Shown here: piece after piece, positions 1-10,626 of the stretch
Numbering within the stretch: the first letter of the stretch is position 1
Layout: each line of letters begins with the position of its first letter
Source of the DNA: Cryptococcus deneoformans JEC21
Taxonomy: Eukaryota; Basidiomycota; Tremellomycetes; Tremellales; Cryptococcaceae
Direction of reading: 5' to 3'
Length of the DNA: 37,500 nt
NCBI RefSeq assembly: GCF_000091045.1
Contig: NC_006687.1
Coordinates: 477,501-515,000, forward strand
Notes under the pieces: model-generated
What the model saw: only the letters and a program-made list of their open reading frames with translations
Databases searched by the model: none
What the model was told of the DNA's origin: nothing
Position numbers and translations under genes: made by a program

Positions 1-430
1 CAGCGGCCGATGATGCGCAGCGAAGTAGGTTTTCGTCTCAAAAGATAGACAATGTCAAATAGCTAATTTTCTCCTAGATGTCCGCCGACGCCTTAATGAT
101 GGCAGCTCTGCCACTATTCCTTCCGACTCATCTTTGGTTGGTCGCGTGCTCCCTGCTAGCTACCTCGAACGCACCCGTGAAGAACGCGATCGCGAAAAGC
201 ATGAATTAGCGAAAAAGCAGCAAGCCCTCAACAGGGAACAATATGAACTCGAGCAGAAGAAAGATGAGAGAGATCAGAAGAGATTTGAGTGGGAGCAGAC
301 TAAGCATCTGGTGGAGACGGCTTTAAAAATCCGAGAATTGGATATCATTCCGTTGGAAGCGGCGATGATCAAAGCTAGAGCTCTTTATGGCCAGGCGCGA
401 GAGGAAGATCAAGCTGAAGCTACTCTTTAA
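1..430 (+). CDS. 3' end of a coiled-coil protein gene (partial)
   Basis: This is the C-terminal part of a gene that starts before the window. I read exon 1-24, an intron at 25-77 (donor GTAGGT, branch CTAAT at 63-67, acceptor CTCCTAG), and a last exon 78-430 ending in TAA. The frame stays open across the splice. The visible tail of about 125 residues is very rich in E, K, R and Q from the LERTREERDREK segment onward, which predicts a long charged alpha-helix or coiled coil. It ends with a less charged IIPLEAAMIKARALYG stretch. I do not recognise the family. It converges on FIG4, with about 190 bp between the two stop codons. The splice and reading frame are fairly sure; the function is unknown. 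Confidence 0.7.
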
Positions 431-621
431 TAATTGATTACCGTTCACTGTCTCTCATACGTTTTCTTTTTTGTGGTTCTTGTGTCGGGGCATCGAATGT
501 AAATTTTTGAATCCAACTTATCGTGATAAAACCTTGTAACACCTTTTTCGCTGGGATACTCTTACATTTGGCTACAGAATGTTTACGCCAAGGATGTTAC
601 TACACATATACAACAGAGACC

Positions 622-3600
622 TTACAAGCTATATTCCCCCCCCGTAGAAAGTGGTACACTAAGCATGTTGATGTACCTCTCTATAATTTGCTTGTCTTTT
701 GTGGACATGTCCTTCGACAGTCGCTGATGGCTTTCCACAGCCAATTCTCCGCTATCTCCCGGGGGATCGCTCATTCTCAACTTCATATTCATTTCGGTGC
801 CATGTAAAAGCTCCTTTTCGTCTCCTCCCTCTTGCATCCTGGCTACCATGCGGTACATCTCCAGATCCTGTTCCTCGCAGACCATATCGATGCCTTCTGA
901 CTCGGTATAATGGGTGTAAAACTCATAATTCAATATCCGCTCAGGCAGATCTTGAGGGTCATACAGGGATCTGATGAATAGTTCGATGGCAGATGGAGGG
1001 GATTCGAACTGAATCGTTTTGAGCCTTACAGGTCGGTCTGGGGACGACGAAGGTTGATGTGGTGATCCAGATGTCTCGGCCACGGTGGCCCACCTACGGG
1101 CGATGCGACGAGCGCTAGCCAAAATAGCGGTTACCATCTTGAATCTTTGTTTTGATTGAAGCAAACGGAAGCTCACTTCGGGACAGAATTATGACTGGAT
1201 TGCTCACGAGGCTCGAATGGGCTGGACACATTGTCATACCTCGATTTCCTGTTGGCATTCAATAATCCATGATCAGTTTTCGTTTTTATATGTAGGAAAG
1301 GTAGCAACGGCTTACGCATGGAATCTTGAGGTAGAATTCATATTGCTAAAGAAAATTTAACCTCGAATAGCGATATGATCGTAGGAAGTTTCGATGACTT
1401 ACAAAGCGTACATGTTGCTGAATTCCGACATTTTATCAGGCTTGTAATATTCAGCATACACTTGGTTGATGGGAGCCAAATCATCCGCTTTTGGATCTTC
1501 TAAGTGAGCGGGATGGTACCATTGTCGGTAATTTGGACGCGTGAGGTCGTAAGTGGGTACCGAGGGTTGAACGCCGAGCTGCGGTCAATCAGTATAATCC
1601 AGCTGCCTACAAAGCAGCAGAAACTACTCACGAATAAGTTTATGGCAGATTGCTTGTCACCGTCTACGAGATGATCAGTAGGATACAACCAACAACGAAA
1701 CCGTTGCGTACCCAGCATAGAATTATTATAGAAACGCCTGATGTTTTCAAGTATATCTCGTGAGTGACTACTCCATTGAGTGGCCTTCGTCCTCCTGTAC
1801 GTGTCTACTCGGTTGACCAATGCACTGCCGGTGTACTGCCAAGCCAGAGCTTCTCTACTGATTAGGATTACGGTTCTTCAGACAGCATACGTCCACTTAC
1901 TGTCTCCGTGATCATGATACATCTCCGTTAGGACATCGACTGCGTCGCACGAGAACTCAAGATAGGGGGTTGCAAGGAATCCTAGAGCATACAATTGATG
2001 ACCAAAAGCTCGTTTAGCGATGGCAAATTGGGCAGCATTTGTTCTGTCTAGACAGTCAACGCAGTTTACCCTTAGAATTCCATGTTGTAGAAGTGGATGA
2101 TCTCGATGCGGCCCAGCCCTTCAATCACGCATTATTAGTTCATTCCCTATTGGCTTAATTGAAGGCTTACCCGACGGCATTTCGAGCTGGCCCACCATGA
2201 AAGAAGTTGGTGGCCTGAAGACTCTCCTCGCAGATGTCTTCGAGGACCCCTATGACATCTTGTTGTCCACTAGGGAAGTCATTTTAGCATCTTCTCTCAC
2301 GCATTTCTGGAACTTACCTTTTAGCAGCCTGTGACATATCCCAAGCGATATAGTCCATCTTCTTTCCTTCTGGCAGGAATTGATTCAGATATTTGACACA
2401 TTGCCCGTACTCAAAAAGCAATTTGCTTTCACGGGGAACAGATTCCCGGGATTTTATAAGGTTTAAAATGTATATTGGGGCACCGTACCGGCCCAATAAA
2501 TCGTCAAAGTGCTTGGCAGCAGGGGTGTAAAAGGGATCCTTGATTGTAACTGATAATTCATGAGTCCAGCTCGTTGCGACGCATGTCGGAAAGATTGACC
2601 TACTTTCTATGGGAGGCCTCGGGGTCATTTGATTTGATTCCTGGTGCCACATCACTGGAATACTTCCCCTGTACTGCACAAAACTGGTATAGCCCCCATA
2701 ACCGGCACTGAAGTCTGAGAGGGGTTGCTCGGGTCTAGAGCTATCGTGCTGCCCAAACGAGGTTGAAAGGGGCTCAGAAACGCTACCATAGATGAATAAG
2801 CTTTCATCACATAAAGATACGCAATGGCTAACATTTGTTCGGTCTCGACCTCGTTTGCGACATGGCCCTAGCCACAGTTAACGATTGGGATGATGATGTT
2901 AATAGCCTACTTACATGCTCGTTGGCTCCTCTGGTAAGGAATCGAGCTCCAGCATAATGTCGGGATCTCCTTGCAATAAGCGTGAGGTAAACAGTACGCG
3001 AGAATACATGAATTTCTGAATGAAACAAAGGAAATGGTCAGCTGACAAGCCATGATAAGACTTGGGCGTGCTCACTCGCTTGGTCCACAAACCCATGTAT
3101 GAGAGGTATTATCCATCTACTTCTACCCCGTGGTTCCTCGAGGTTGAACGCAGGTGATAAGAGATGATGGTTCCACATAAAACGTGTGTTCCAACGGCGA
3201 TTATTCGCAGATACTGTCAGATTCGTTTGAAGGGTGTTGGTCAAATCATAGGAGTACCTAAGAAATTAATTTAGACATCCGACTGGAGACTTTGAAGAGT
3301 TGCCTCACGAGAAATAAAAATTCTTGGAAAGGTCAACGAGGTTAAACGTATTAACCATCCTGCATAATCGTAAGCTCAGAAAGATGGAATGATTTAAATC
3401 TGAGGCATCATAATAAGTATGCACAAACTTACTTAGTTTCCAGTGTGGATTTTTCAACCTTAGAACCAATAGGATAGAGCTATGTTTAACATCCGTAAGT
3501 CTGCAAACTGTTTTGAAAAGCTCGACATAGCTTACCGTAGTATCGTCACAATGGTAGACTGTAAAATGTCATCTCAGCTTAGGTTTCAAAGCCTTCTGGG

Positions 3601-4107
3601 CATTCCCAAACTCACTATAATGGCCACCTAACAGTCCAACCTCGGACCTCTTTGTCATGAGGATCATATACCAACAGGTAGTGAACCGAATAAATCCCAC
3701 GAGTCCACTGCAACCATTGTTAGTGTAAGCTGTGACGGTAATGATCACAATGGCAAGACGCACTAAAAATCCATAACCTTATCCAAACCACCTTGGCTTT
3801 TGTTCCCATCCTTGACCATCCTCAAAAGTTGCTGTAACTCTATTTCATCATAGGAAGTCGTATCTTCAACTACATTGAGAGTGTTGGGATCTGTGCGATC
3901 AATCTTTAGGACACGATGGATATTATCGGTTGAGGCAATCACGTAAAGACGTCTACTCCGCAATGGTCAGCATTGTGTGGCCTATGCTCCCCTGTCCATG
4001 ATCTGAACCCACGTTTTGGTCCGAAACAGAGTAAATTTAGAAAGCGAGTTGAGTGCATTTGCTGTGGCATCTTCTTTTGTTTGCCGACTCTCTCCTTTGC
4101 TGACCAT
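622..4107 (-). CDS. FIG4: Polyphosphoinositide phosphatase FIG4 (SAC domain)
   Basis: This SAC-family phosphatase dephosphorylates PI(3,5)P2 on vacuole/endosome membranes and works with the Fab1-Vac14 complex (family knowledge). The model has 18 coding exons: 4107-4013, 3955-3764, 3707-3616, 3558-3536, 3479-3433, 3359-3309, 3257-3076, 3015-2915, 2867-2833, 2782-2604, 2549-2318, 2269-2171, 2118-1901, 1852-1632, 1578-1403, 1345-1316, 1248-1177, 1144-622. They sum to 2568 nt (855 residues), close to yeast Fig4. Visible blocks are [44 protein letters not shown] and the catalytic CX5R signature [12 protein letters not shown] at about residues 460-472, so the active site looks intact. The start is the least certain part. 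I chose the ATG at 4107 (context GCC-ATG-G). The frame is open upstream to a likely acceptor at 4174, so a 5' exon may add residues. The last intron (1176-1145) would be only 32 nt. Confidence 0.93.
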
Positions 4108-4372
4108 GGCGGAGGATAGATCTTGACTTATCCGGTTGGAATATCGAGAATATGCTGCCTCCAAAGTGGGGATCTAAGTGGACGTGAGAAGTGTTATTAG
4201 AGGACTGGGGACATCAACAACTTTTTGAAAGCGTAGAATGAACGAAGAGCGTCGGCTAGCGGGCTGTTGTGTTGTTGCGGTGAAGGAAGGTGGAGGGGTG
4301 GAGGTACTCCGAAATACATTATTACGTACGTTATTAATAAGTGGGCTCAAGATATGTATGAGGTACAAAAAG

Positions 4373-4455
4373 TGGAGGAGCTGGGACTCGAACCCAGGCT
4401 AAGCGAAAAGCGTCCTGAATGCGGATCGCTTGTCATACCCCTTGACCACACCCCC
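4373..4455 (-). tRNA. tRNA gene with short intron, anticodon uncertain (Ala-CGC or Arg-CCG)
   Basis: On the minus strand an 83-nt unit folds as a tRNA. It has acceptor GGGGGTG with CTCCTCC (one T-T mismatch), discriminator A, a D-arm GTCA..TGAC, and a T-arm CTGGG-TTCGAGT-CCCAG. The B box GGTTCGAGTCC is clear, and a TTTTT run follows directly on the minus strand (4366-4370). The anticodon stem AGCGA/TCGCT encloses 19 nt, which fits a 7-nt loop plus an intron of about 12 nt. That frame gives anticodon CGC (Ala), and the G3-U70 pair also suits Ala, but position 33 would then be C instead of U. A one-base shift gives U33 and CCG (Arg) but a 3-nt variable loop. A type II Leu reading does not pair. 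Confidence 0.75.
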
Positions 4456-4674
4456 GACACGTGTAAGGGCAAGCAAATTTAGTCTCTCATATAGGCTCCA
4501 CAATATGTAATCAAATCGCGCCCTTTTACGAGCCTCAACGATAACAACGCGATCTAGTACGCCGCACGTACTATTCTATCAATAAATTCAGTTTCTTTAA
4601 GCATCTCCCTCCGGCCAACTCAAGTATAATAGGCCGGCAATCCGCCTTGTTTGTTATCTTTCCACACATCCGAT

Positions 4675-7571
4675 ATGCTCGCCGAGATACTTCTAATTCT
4701 CAGCGGCCACCCCTCTTCGTTCTTTATTCCCTATCCTTCTCCCCCAGCAGTACCTTTCACTTGCAAGGCTTCGCCATCGCTCACCGAATATCTTCACCCC
4801 GGAGAGGTAGCGTCCCTCAATTCACTGGCTGATCTCGCCTTCCAGTATCGCAAAGTCAAAACATGGGCCAATGATACAATTGATTGCGGTCGGAAGGCTA
4901 TATTAGCGGAGAGCTTGCCCCCTTCTCGCAAAGGGAAGGAACGAGAGGTCTTTATGAATGACAAAGGTGACAGTATCAAGCTAAATCAGTATCTCGTGAC
5001 CCTAGCCGCAAGCATAATCGAGGTGCTGAATGGCTACGAGCTTCTTATTGTTGAGACAGAAGCCAAAGTGCTGTCCTTCGACCCAGCTGTGGTTCAAGAT
5101 CAGCAAGGTTATGTGCCACTGGCCAGTATCGTGGCAACGTTCGATCGGTGGCGGGCACCTTTGACTGCCCTTAGTCAAATAGTGGACCAACTGTCTTCTT
5201 TCGATGAGAGAGAGGATAGCTGGTCTCCCGGCAGGCTCATAGATTTGATCCTCCTCAAATCGCAGACTGGAAACCCTTTCTTACAGAATATATTTTCAAA
5301 CCTTGCCAAATCACTGCAAGATTTGTTCCTTACCCACCTTGTGTCATTCATTCTACATGGGATAGCGCCTTCTGAGCCACTGATGACCAGCCCTTCAATA
5401 GGGCGCACTGTTGGGGTGGACCCATTATCGCCTCAGCATAGAGTTTATGCCCTTAACGTCGACATGTTACCCACTTCAATCGGGGAAAACACCAGAGAAA
5501 GTACATTATACGTGGGCCGTGTGGTTGCGACATTGAAAAGAGAAGGAAAGTCACTGCCCAAAGGTCTGGTGGATAGTCTGCGAGGAGAGTTAATGGCTGT
5601 GAAAAGTCTAGAAGTTGGAGGCGGCTTGAAAGAGGCTGTTGAAAAGGCTAGGGCGGAAGTTGGAGAGTATGTAAACTTTCATTGACTTGAACCAGAGCTA
5701 ACAAGATCACAGATGGCTTTGGAGACACATTCTAACAGGCCCTCAAGTAGCTGAATCCATTGAGATGTTGTGAGTCGAATGATATTCGTCGGAGAAAAAG
5801 CTTTGAAGAAGCTTACAATATTTTTACTTCGCTTCCGATAGTGGAAGCTTTTTCCTTCTCCGTAAAACCGACTACTGTATTGCCGTAATTCGTGGGATAT
5901 CACAATTGCGCCTAGATAAACTCATCACATCCAATCCTCACTCGTCGTCATCCATCATTCGCGAACAAGACCTGGATCTCATTCTTCGGCGCGCCAGCGT
6001 GGGTACCTCAGCCGAGTTGGACTCTCAGCTTGACTCCTTACATTATAAGATGGAGAAAGGACCCTTGAGGGCGATGCTACCTACTGTACCTGTCAAGACA
6101 CCCAAACAAACCGACATTGAGAGCAAGAGCGATACCGTAGAACACCGGAACTCGATTCGAGCATTGTTTTCATCCTCTCTTCTTGGAACTCCCCTTATAC
6201 TAACTACAACAGTCACCTGGCCACTGGATCTGTTCATTTCGCCTCAGGCTCTATCAGCATACTCAGATATTCAAGCCTATTTGACGGCCTTGCGTCATAC
6301 TCATCTCTCGGTACTTAGTTGTTGGACCGCGCTTAGCGCAGCTCAACGCCAAAGACGTAAATGGACTGGAGTGACCGAAGGGGGCACAGACGAAGAAGTA
6401 GAGGCACGCAGGAGATTGGGTAGAGCTGCTTGGGGGACAATCAGACTCATGTTATTCTTCATCGACCAGCTTCAAAGTCATTTCATGACTGACATCATTG
6501 ACGTGCAGCATAAAAGGCTGTTGGAGCAGCTCGGTCTAGAGACAGTCCTTCCAGCACCTGTACTGGGAGGTTCTTTGAGAGGATCAAGTTTGCGAGGCTC
6601 CATCTCCGTGCGCCAAACTCCAACAGCCACGAAAATTCGTACTGCCATCCCAACGCCGGTAACTGAAAGCGGCGAGCGGAGAGAAGCGGGTTCTCCATTC
6701 TCAGATACGTATTCAATGCCTTGCGATGGCCAGACACTGAGATCCAATCGAGTACCTCCAACGCCAAACAAAGCGCAAGGCGTCTATTTGGACTTTCTAA
6801 CTCTTCGGTCAGTTGGCACAGGCTTGAAAATTCGTTGGCACTGACTTTCCAGACAACAGTCAACTCCACACTCTCCACCTCTCTTTCCTTCGAGAAGGGC
6901 TCCTTATTGCCGATTTCAACTTAGCGACAGTCATCCGTGACATCCTAGATACATGCAGGCGCTTCACAGGGCTGGTAGAACGCTGGGGTGGCGATGTCTT
7001 GCCAGAATTGCTGATGGAAGGCATCAATGGGGAGGAAGTAGGGAAGATGGTCAAGGAACGAGCGCAAGCGGTTCAACAAATCAATGATGTTCGTTTTTTT
7101 TTTCTCCCAATAGTAGCACATCAGCTTACGCCGATCTTCAGAGGCTGCACGAGCTTCTTACTGATTTCTTCGGCGCTCTCTTGGACACGCAAAATCCGGG
7201 GGCTGCTGATCCAGATAAGTCAGTTGCAGATGGTGGAGGTTCTTTGTCTCGAACAATGCGAGCGGCTCAAATCTCACGAATGATGTCCCGTCAAGCGAAT
7301 TTCACAGCAGCTGCCATGAATGCGAAAAAGAGTGCCAAAAGCAAAATGCAAATGGACAAGGAGGAAAGAGAATTGGAAGCAGACACCTTAATGGCTCGAC
7401 ACATTGAACAACGTAAGTTGCTAGTGTCTTGATCGGGCAAAGAGGCAGGTGCTCAAATGGTTTGCAGTACTACTTCGGTTAGACTTCAACGGTGTCCTCA
7501 CTGCTTGGCGGCTAAAGGAAGTTGATGGGGATTACTCGGGGGGCAGTGTGTTGATTGGAAGGGGGCTTTAA
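4675..7571 (+). CDS. Gamma-tubulin complex component, GCP4 type
   Basis: This is a GCP/Spc97-Spc98 family protein, a structural subunit of the gamma-tubulin ring complex that nucleates microtubules at spindle poles. Six exons: 4675-5666, 5713-5769, 5842-6807, 6860-7088, 7142-7412, 7468-7571; 2619 nt, 872 residues. The N-terminus MLAEILLILSGHPSSFF matches the GCP4-type opening (MxxELLLxLSGxP). Other family landmarks are WLWRHILTGPQVAESIEML, GTIRLMLFFIDQLQSHFMTDII, YLDFLTLRQLHTLHLSFLRE and the C-terminal LLLRLDFNG. The middle (about residues 540-600) is a Ser/Thr/Pro-rich, presumably disordered insert. The gene is convergent with VPS33, the two stop codons being about 130 bp apart. The assignment to GCP4 over GCP5/6 rests on the N-terminus and modest length. 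Confidence 0.9.
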
Positions 7572-7702
7572 GCATATTTTAATTGCATGCGATCTCCACA
7601 TTCCCATACTCTAGTCTTGTGATCTTAATGGGACAGGCATCTTGTCTCCAAAGCCTTCAATGAGCTAAGAGTAATAAGCATGTAGACTATCCATTCACCT
7701 CA

Positions 7703-10149
7703 TCATTGACCTACAGAATTGCCATTAATAATGCCTGTAGTAGCAACAAGGAATCGGCGACCTGTGGTCTGGTTTGACATCCATCGCAAAGCCGATATTT
7801 CGGTGTAAGTGCAGCCACCCAAAAAGAATACAACTGTTGTCGTGAACTGCTCGCCATTATGCCCTTATATGATGTCAGGTAAAGTTACTGGACCTCCCCA
7901 CTACACTTACCTGCCATATCCGACCGAACTCGTTCGACTTTTTGCTTTACATCCACTGTGGAACCGGGTATACCTGCCAGCACGTCCTCGAAACCCTTCC
8001 AGCCGGATATACGGTGCGCTTTTGGCAGCACCTGTCTTCCCGGTCCTTCCTCCGTAGGCCCCGAGAGGATGACATTCTTTTGAGTTACGCATTGCACCAG
8101 TCGGATAGACAATGGGGCATATCCAGAGTAAACATACGATATGTCGTTTGGGACCGCATCGTTAATGTCGTCGACAAGCAATCGAAGTGATTTCCGAAGT
8201 GCCGGGAAATTTTGCGACGTCAATGAAGGCGAACGAACAAGGAGGTTGAGAGATTGCAAATTGATCAAAAGAGGGAGATGGTGATATCCGTATACTTGGA
8301 GAAAGTCTCGTTTGAACACCTCCAAATTCTTTGGTTTGATGCCACCTGTTGTCAGGCTCATAAGGATAACCGAGCGGAGAACTGTTTGCCAGGGGATCTG
8401 CTGATACATCAAGTCTTCGATGTTGCTCAGTTGAGTCGAGGTGTCGTAGCCTGCCACAAGGTTCTGTTGGGCTTCAAGGTTCTTATTGAACTCTTCCGTC
8501 TGAGTGATTCGCATCAAGGCCTCAGTCAATTCGGTATCTAAAACAACAATCAGCCGGTTGCTACCTAGGGTGTCCATGAGAAGCGTACGCAATTTCAAGG
8601 CCTGTTGATCACCCTTCATGCCGCCAATCTTTCCCACGAATTCTTTCATCTGAGTTACACTCCTGAGATTTTTGACGACCCCACGATCATCCTGTAAACG
8701 TTTAGCCAATTTGCTGAGCCTTGATCCGACAACAGCGAAGTTTCGATCTCTGATATCCTGGAACAGAGCATCCTTTTGAGATGTAAGATGATGTTTTCGT
8801 TTTTTTGTTACGGTGGCAGACGGCAGAGCAGTAGAGGGGGGCGAATTGGTACCGGTAGGATTGGGGTCAAGAAGGGAGGGGTCCACCTCGATGTGGGCTA
8901 TACGGATAGTGTTAGTTCACAGAGCAGGCGGAGCATCATAAAGCTTGATATGCACAATTTTTTATACCCATAAATTCGTCCAGCATACCCTCGTATGTTA
9001 ATTGGGTGCACATCGGTGTCACCCAGTCTACCGAACGATCAATGATGATCAGGCCGTCTACCTTCTCAGCGGGCTCAATCTCGCTATATTGTGAAGGGTC
9101 AGAGCTACGATGCCTCTGCAGAAGATCTGTTAGCTTCTGTTGCAAATGGTCAGCTGGATCTTCCACTGTAAATGCACGGTAACAAATACCTTTGCGCCAT
9201 CGCCTTTGCCCAAAATCCGCGGGAAAACACCAAAGGCGCGCTGAAATGTCATTAGGGCTAAAGACGAGGAGTGTATGGGAGTATCGTCCCCATTCTTGAT
9301 TCATAATGAGCATTAGGTATTATACAGGACATGATGGACTTACTAGGTATATATCACGAGCTACATCCTCCATTTCCAACGACAGGAGGTCGTCCTCCAT
9401 AGGAATGAAACCAAGATTGAACTGCATGTCTTATCAGAAATGGCCAGACCTATCGTGACAGACCTACGTACTTCTGACAAGGTAACATCTCCAGCCACTC
9501 CTTGGTCTTCTAATACCTTTTTACACAGTTCAGTTACTCTTGGCACCAGTAAAATGGTGTAAGTTAGAGGTCCTGCAGCTGAGGGATTCTGCTGTTGAGA
9601 CCGTATTTGCTCTGTGTGAAAGAAAGAAAAGAACAGAGGTCAATAGCTAGGAAATAAATCATATATCAATGAGCTCACCAGCAATGATGTTCATGAACTC
9701 CATTTTTGGGCGACACAACCAGACGACGTTCCGGGTGTTGACGTTTAGGGGTCCCCTTTCCAACCAAAACATCTTGTCTACAGCTTGATGCTTCACAGAG
9801 AGTCAGCTCCTGATGGCGAAAGGGTTCATGCATACCTTGAGAAGAGCCACCTCTGTTACGAGGCCGAGAGGGCCTGCCAGGACCGGATCGAGGATCAATG
9901 TTTTGGCTCCTTGGACCTGCTACACAGTCAGCGAGTTACAGCCTCAAGGAATGTCTTTAAGCATACATTATTGAGGCTCTCAATCAAGGATGTTCTGGCC
10001 AGCTCTTTCAAAAGGCCAGTCTCCAAACCATTTCCAGCAGCTGGTTGTTGAGCTGAGGACTCGGAGTCGCCCGAAGTTGAAGGCGGAGGTAAATGATCAG
10101 CGAGGTGTGGGGGTAGTCGCGAAGGACCACTTGGGGCTGGTGTTGTCAT
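7703..10149 (-). CDS. VPS33: Vacuolar sorting Sec1/Munc18 protein Vps33
   Basis: This SM-family subunit of the HOPS/CORVET tethering complexes templates SNARE assembly at vacuole and endosome membranes. Nine exons: 10149-9967, 9916-9836, 9790-9679, 9611-9472, 9421-9344, 9294-9190, 9136-8956, 8897-7911, 7833-7703; 1998 nt, 665 residues (yeast 691, human about 600). Landmarks in order are LLKELARTSLIESLNN, KTLILDPVLAGPLGL, VDKMFWLERGPLN, LTYTILLVPRVTEL, FNLGFIPMEDDLLSLEME, LALMTFQRAFGVFPRILG, IIIDRSVDWVTPM, TQLTYEGMLDEFMGI and the C-terminal VVFFLGGCTYTEISALR. The start ATG has no upstream ATG in frame. The N-terminus carries a Pro/Ser-rich lead of about 40 residues before the first conserved block. 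The promoter region holds a 24-bp tandem repeat. Confidence 0.94.
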
Positions 10150-10218
10150 GGCTGCAGGAGGATGTAATAGACTTATGTAGATTGGGAGATTAAGAATCTG
10201 CCTGGCCGTCAAGCTATC

Positions 10219-10266
10219 AACCAAATCAAAGATAACTAACTGAACCAAATCAAAGATAACTGATTG
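10219..10266. repeat. 24-bp tandem duplication in the VPS33-TSC13 promoter region
   Basis: Two adjacent 24-bp units, 10219-10242 and 10243-10266, share their first 19 bases (AACCAAATCAAAGATAACT) and then differ at three positions. They lie 70-120 bp upstream of the VPS33 start codon, in the gap between the divergent VPS33 and TSC13 genes. Each unit contains GATAA. Whether it has any regulatory role is not visible from the sequence. Confidence 0.9.
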
Positions 10267-10626
10267 ACAGCGCAGCGAGGCTAGCTGCTGGTGACAACAC
10301 ACATGCGATGACGCGCTCCGTGTCCAGTTTTCCAGGCGATTAATAATATTCATGCACGTCCGGCAGTACCCATTTACCCATCCAGTGGCCTGCATGCATC
10401 ATCATCTGCTTGTGCCATGCTACCGACATGTCATATGCATAACTTGCCTGAGCACTTTGCCCACAATCCCGAACCTCATAAACAAAGCCAACATGTTACG
10501 TAATGAGTCCGGAAGAACGCGTCGGCTTGCAGCCGGGTGGTCGTGCGCGGAAAGGGGGGACAACGAAGTTTCGTCACCGAAGAACCTGTTCCATACGCCT
10601 CTTTCCCAGATACAAACGGAGTTAAA

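Noticed and set aside
622..807. Plus-strand open frame overlapping the FIG4 3' end (523-807)
   Set aside because: It is antisense to the last FIG4 exon, has no conserved motif, and is explained by codon bias on the other strand.
4373..4455. Type II tRNA-Leu (CAG) reading of the tRNA near FIG4
   Set aside because: The length fits, but with CAG in the loop the flanking anticodon stem bases do not pair, whereas AGCGA/TCGCT pairs fully with an intron model.
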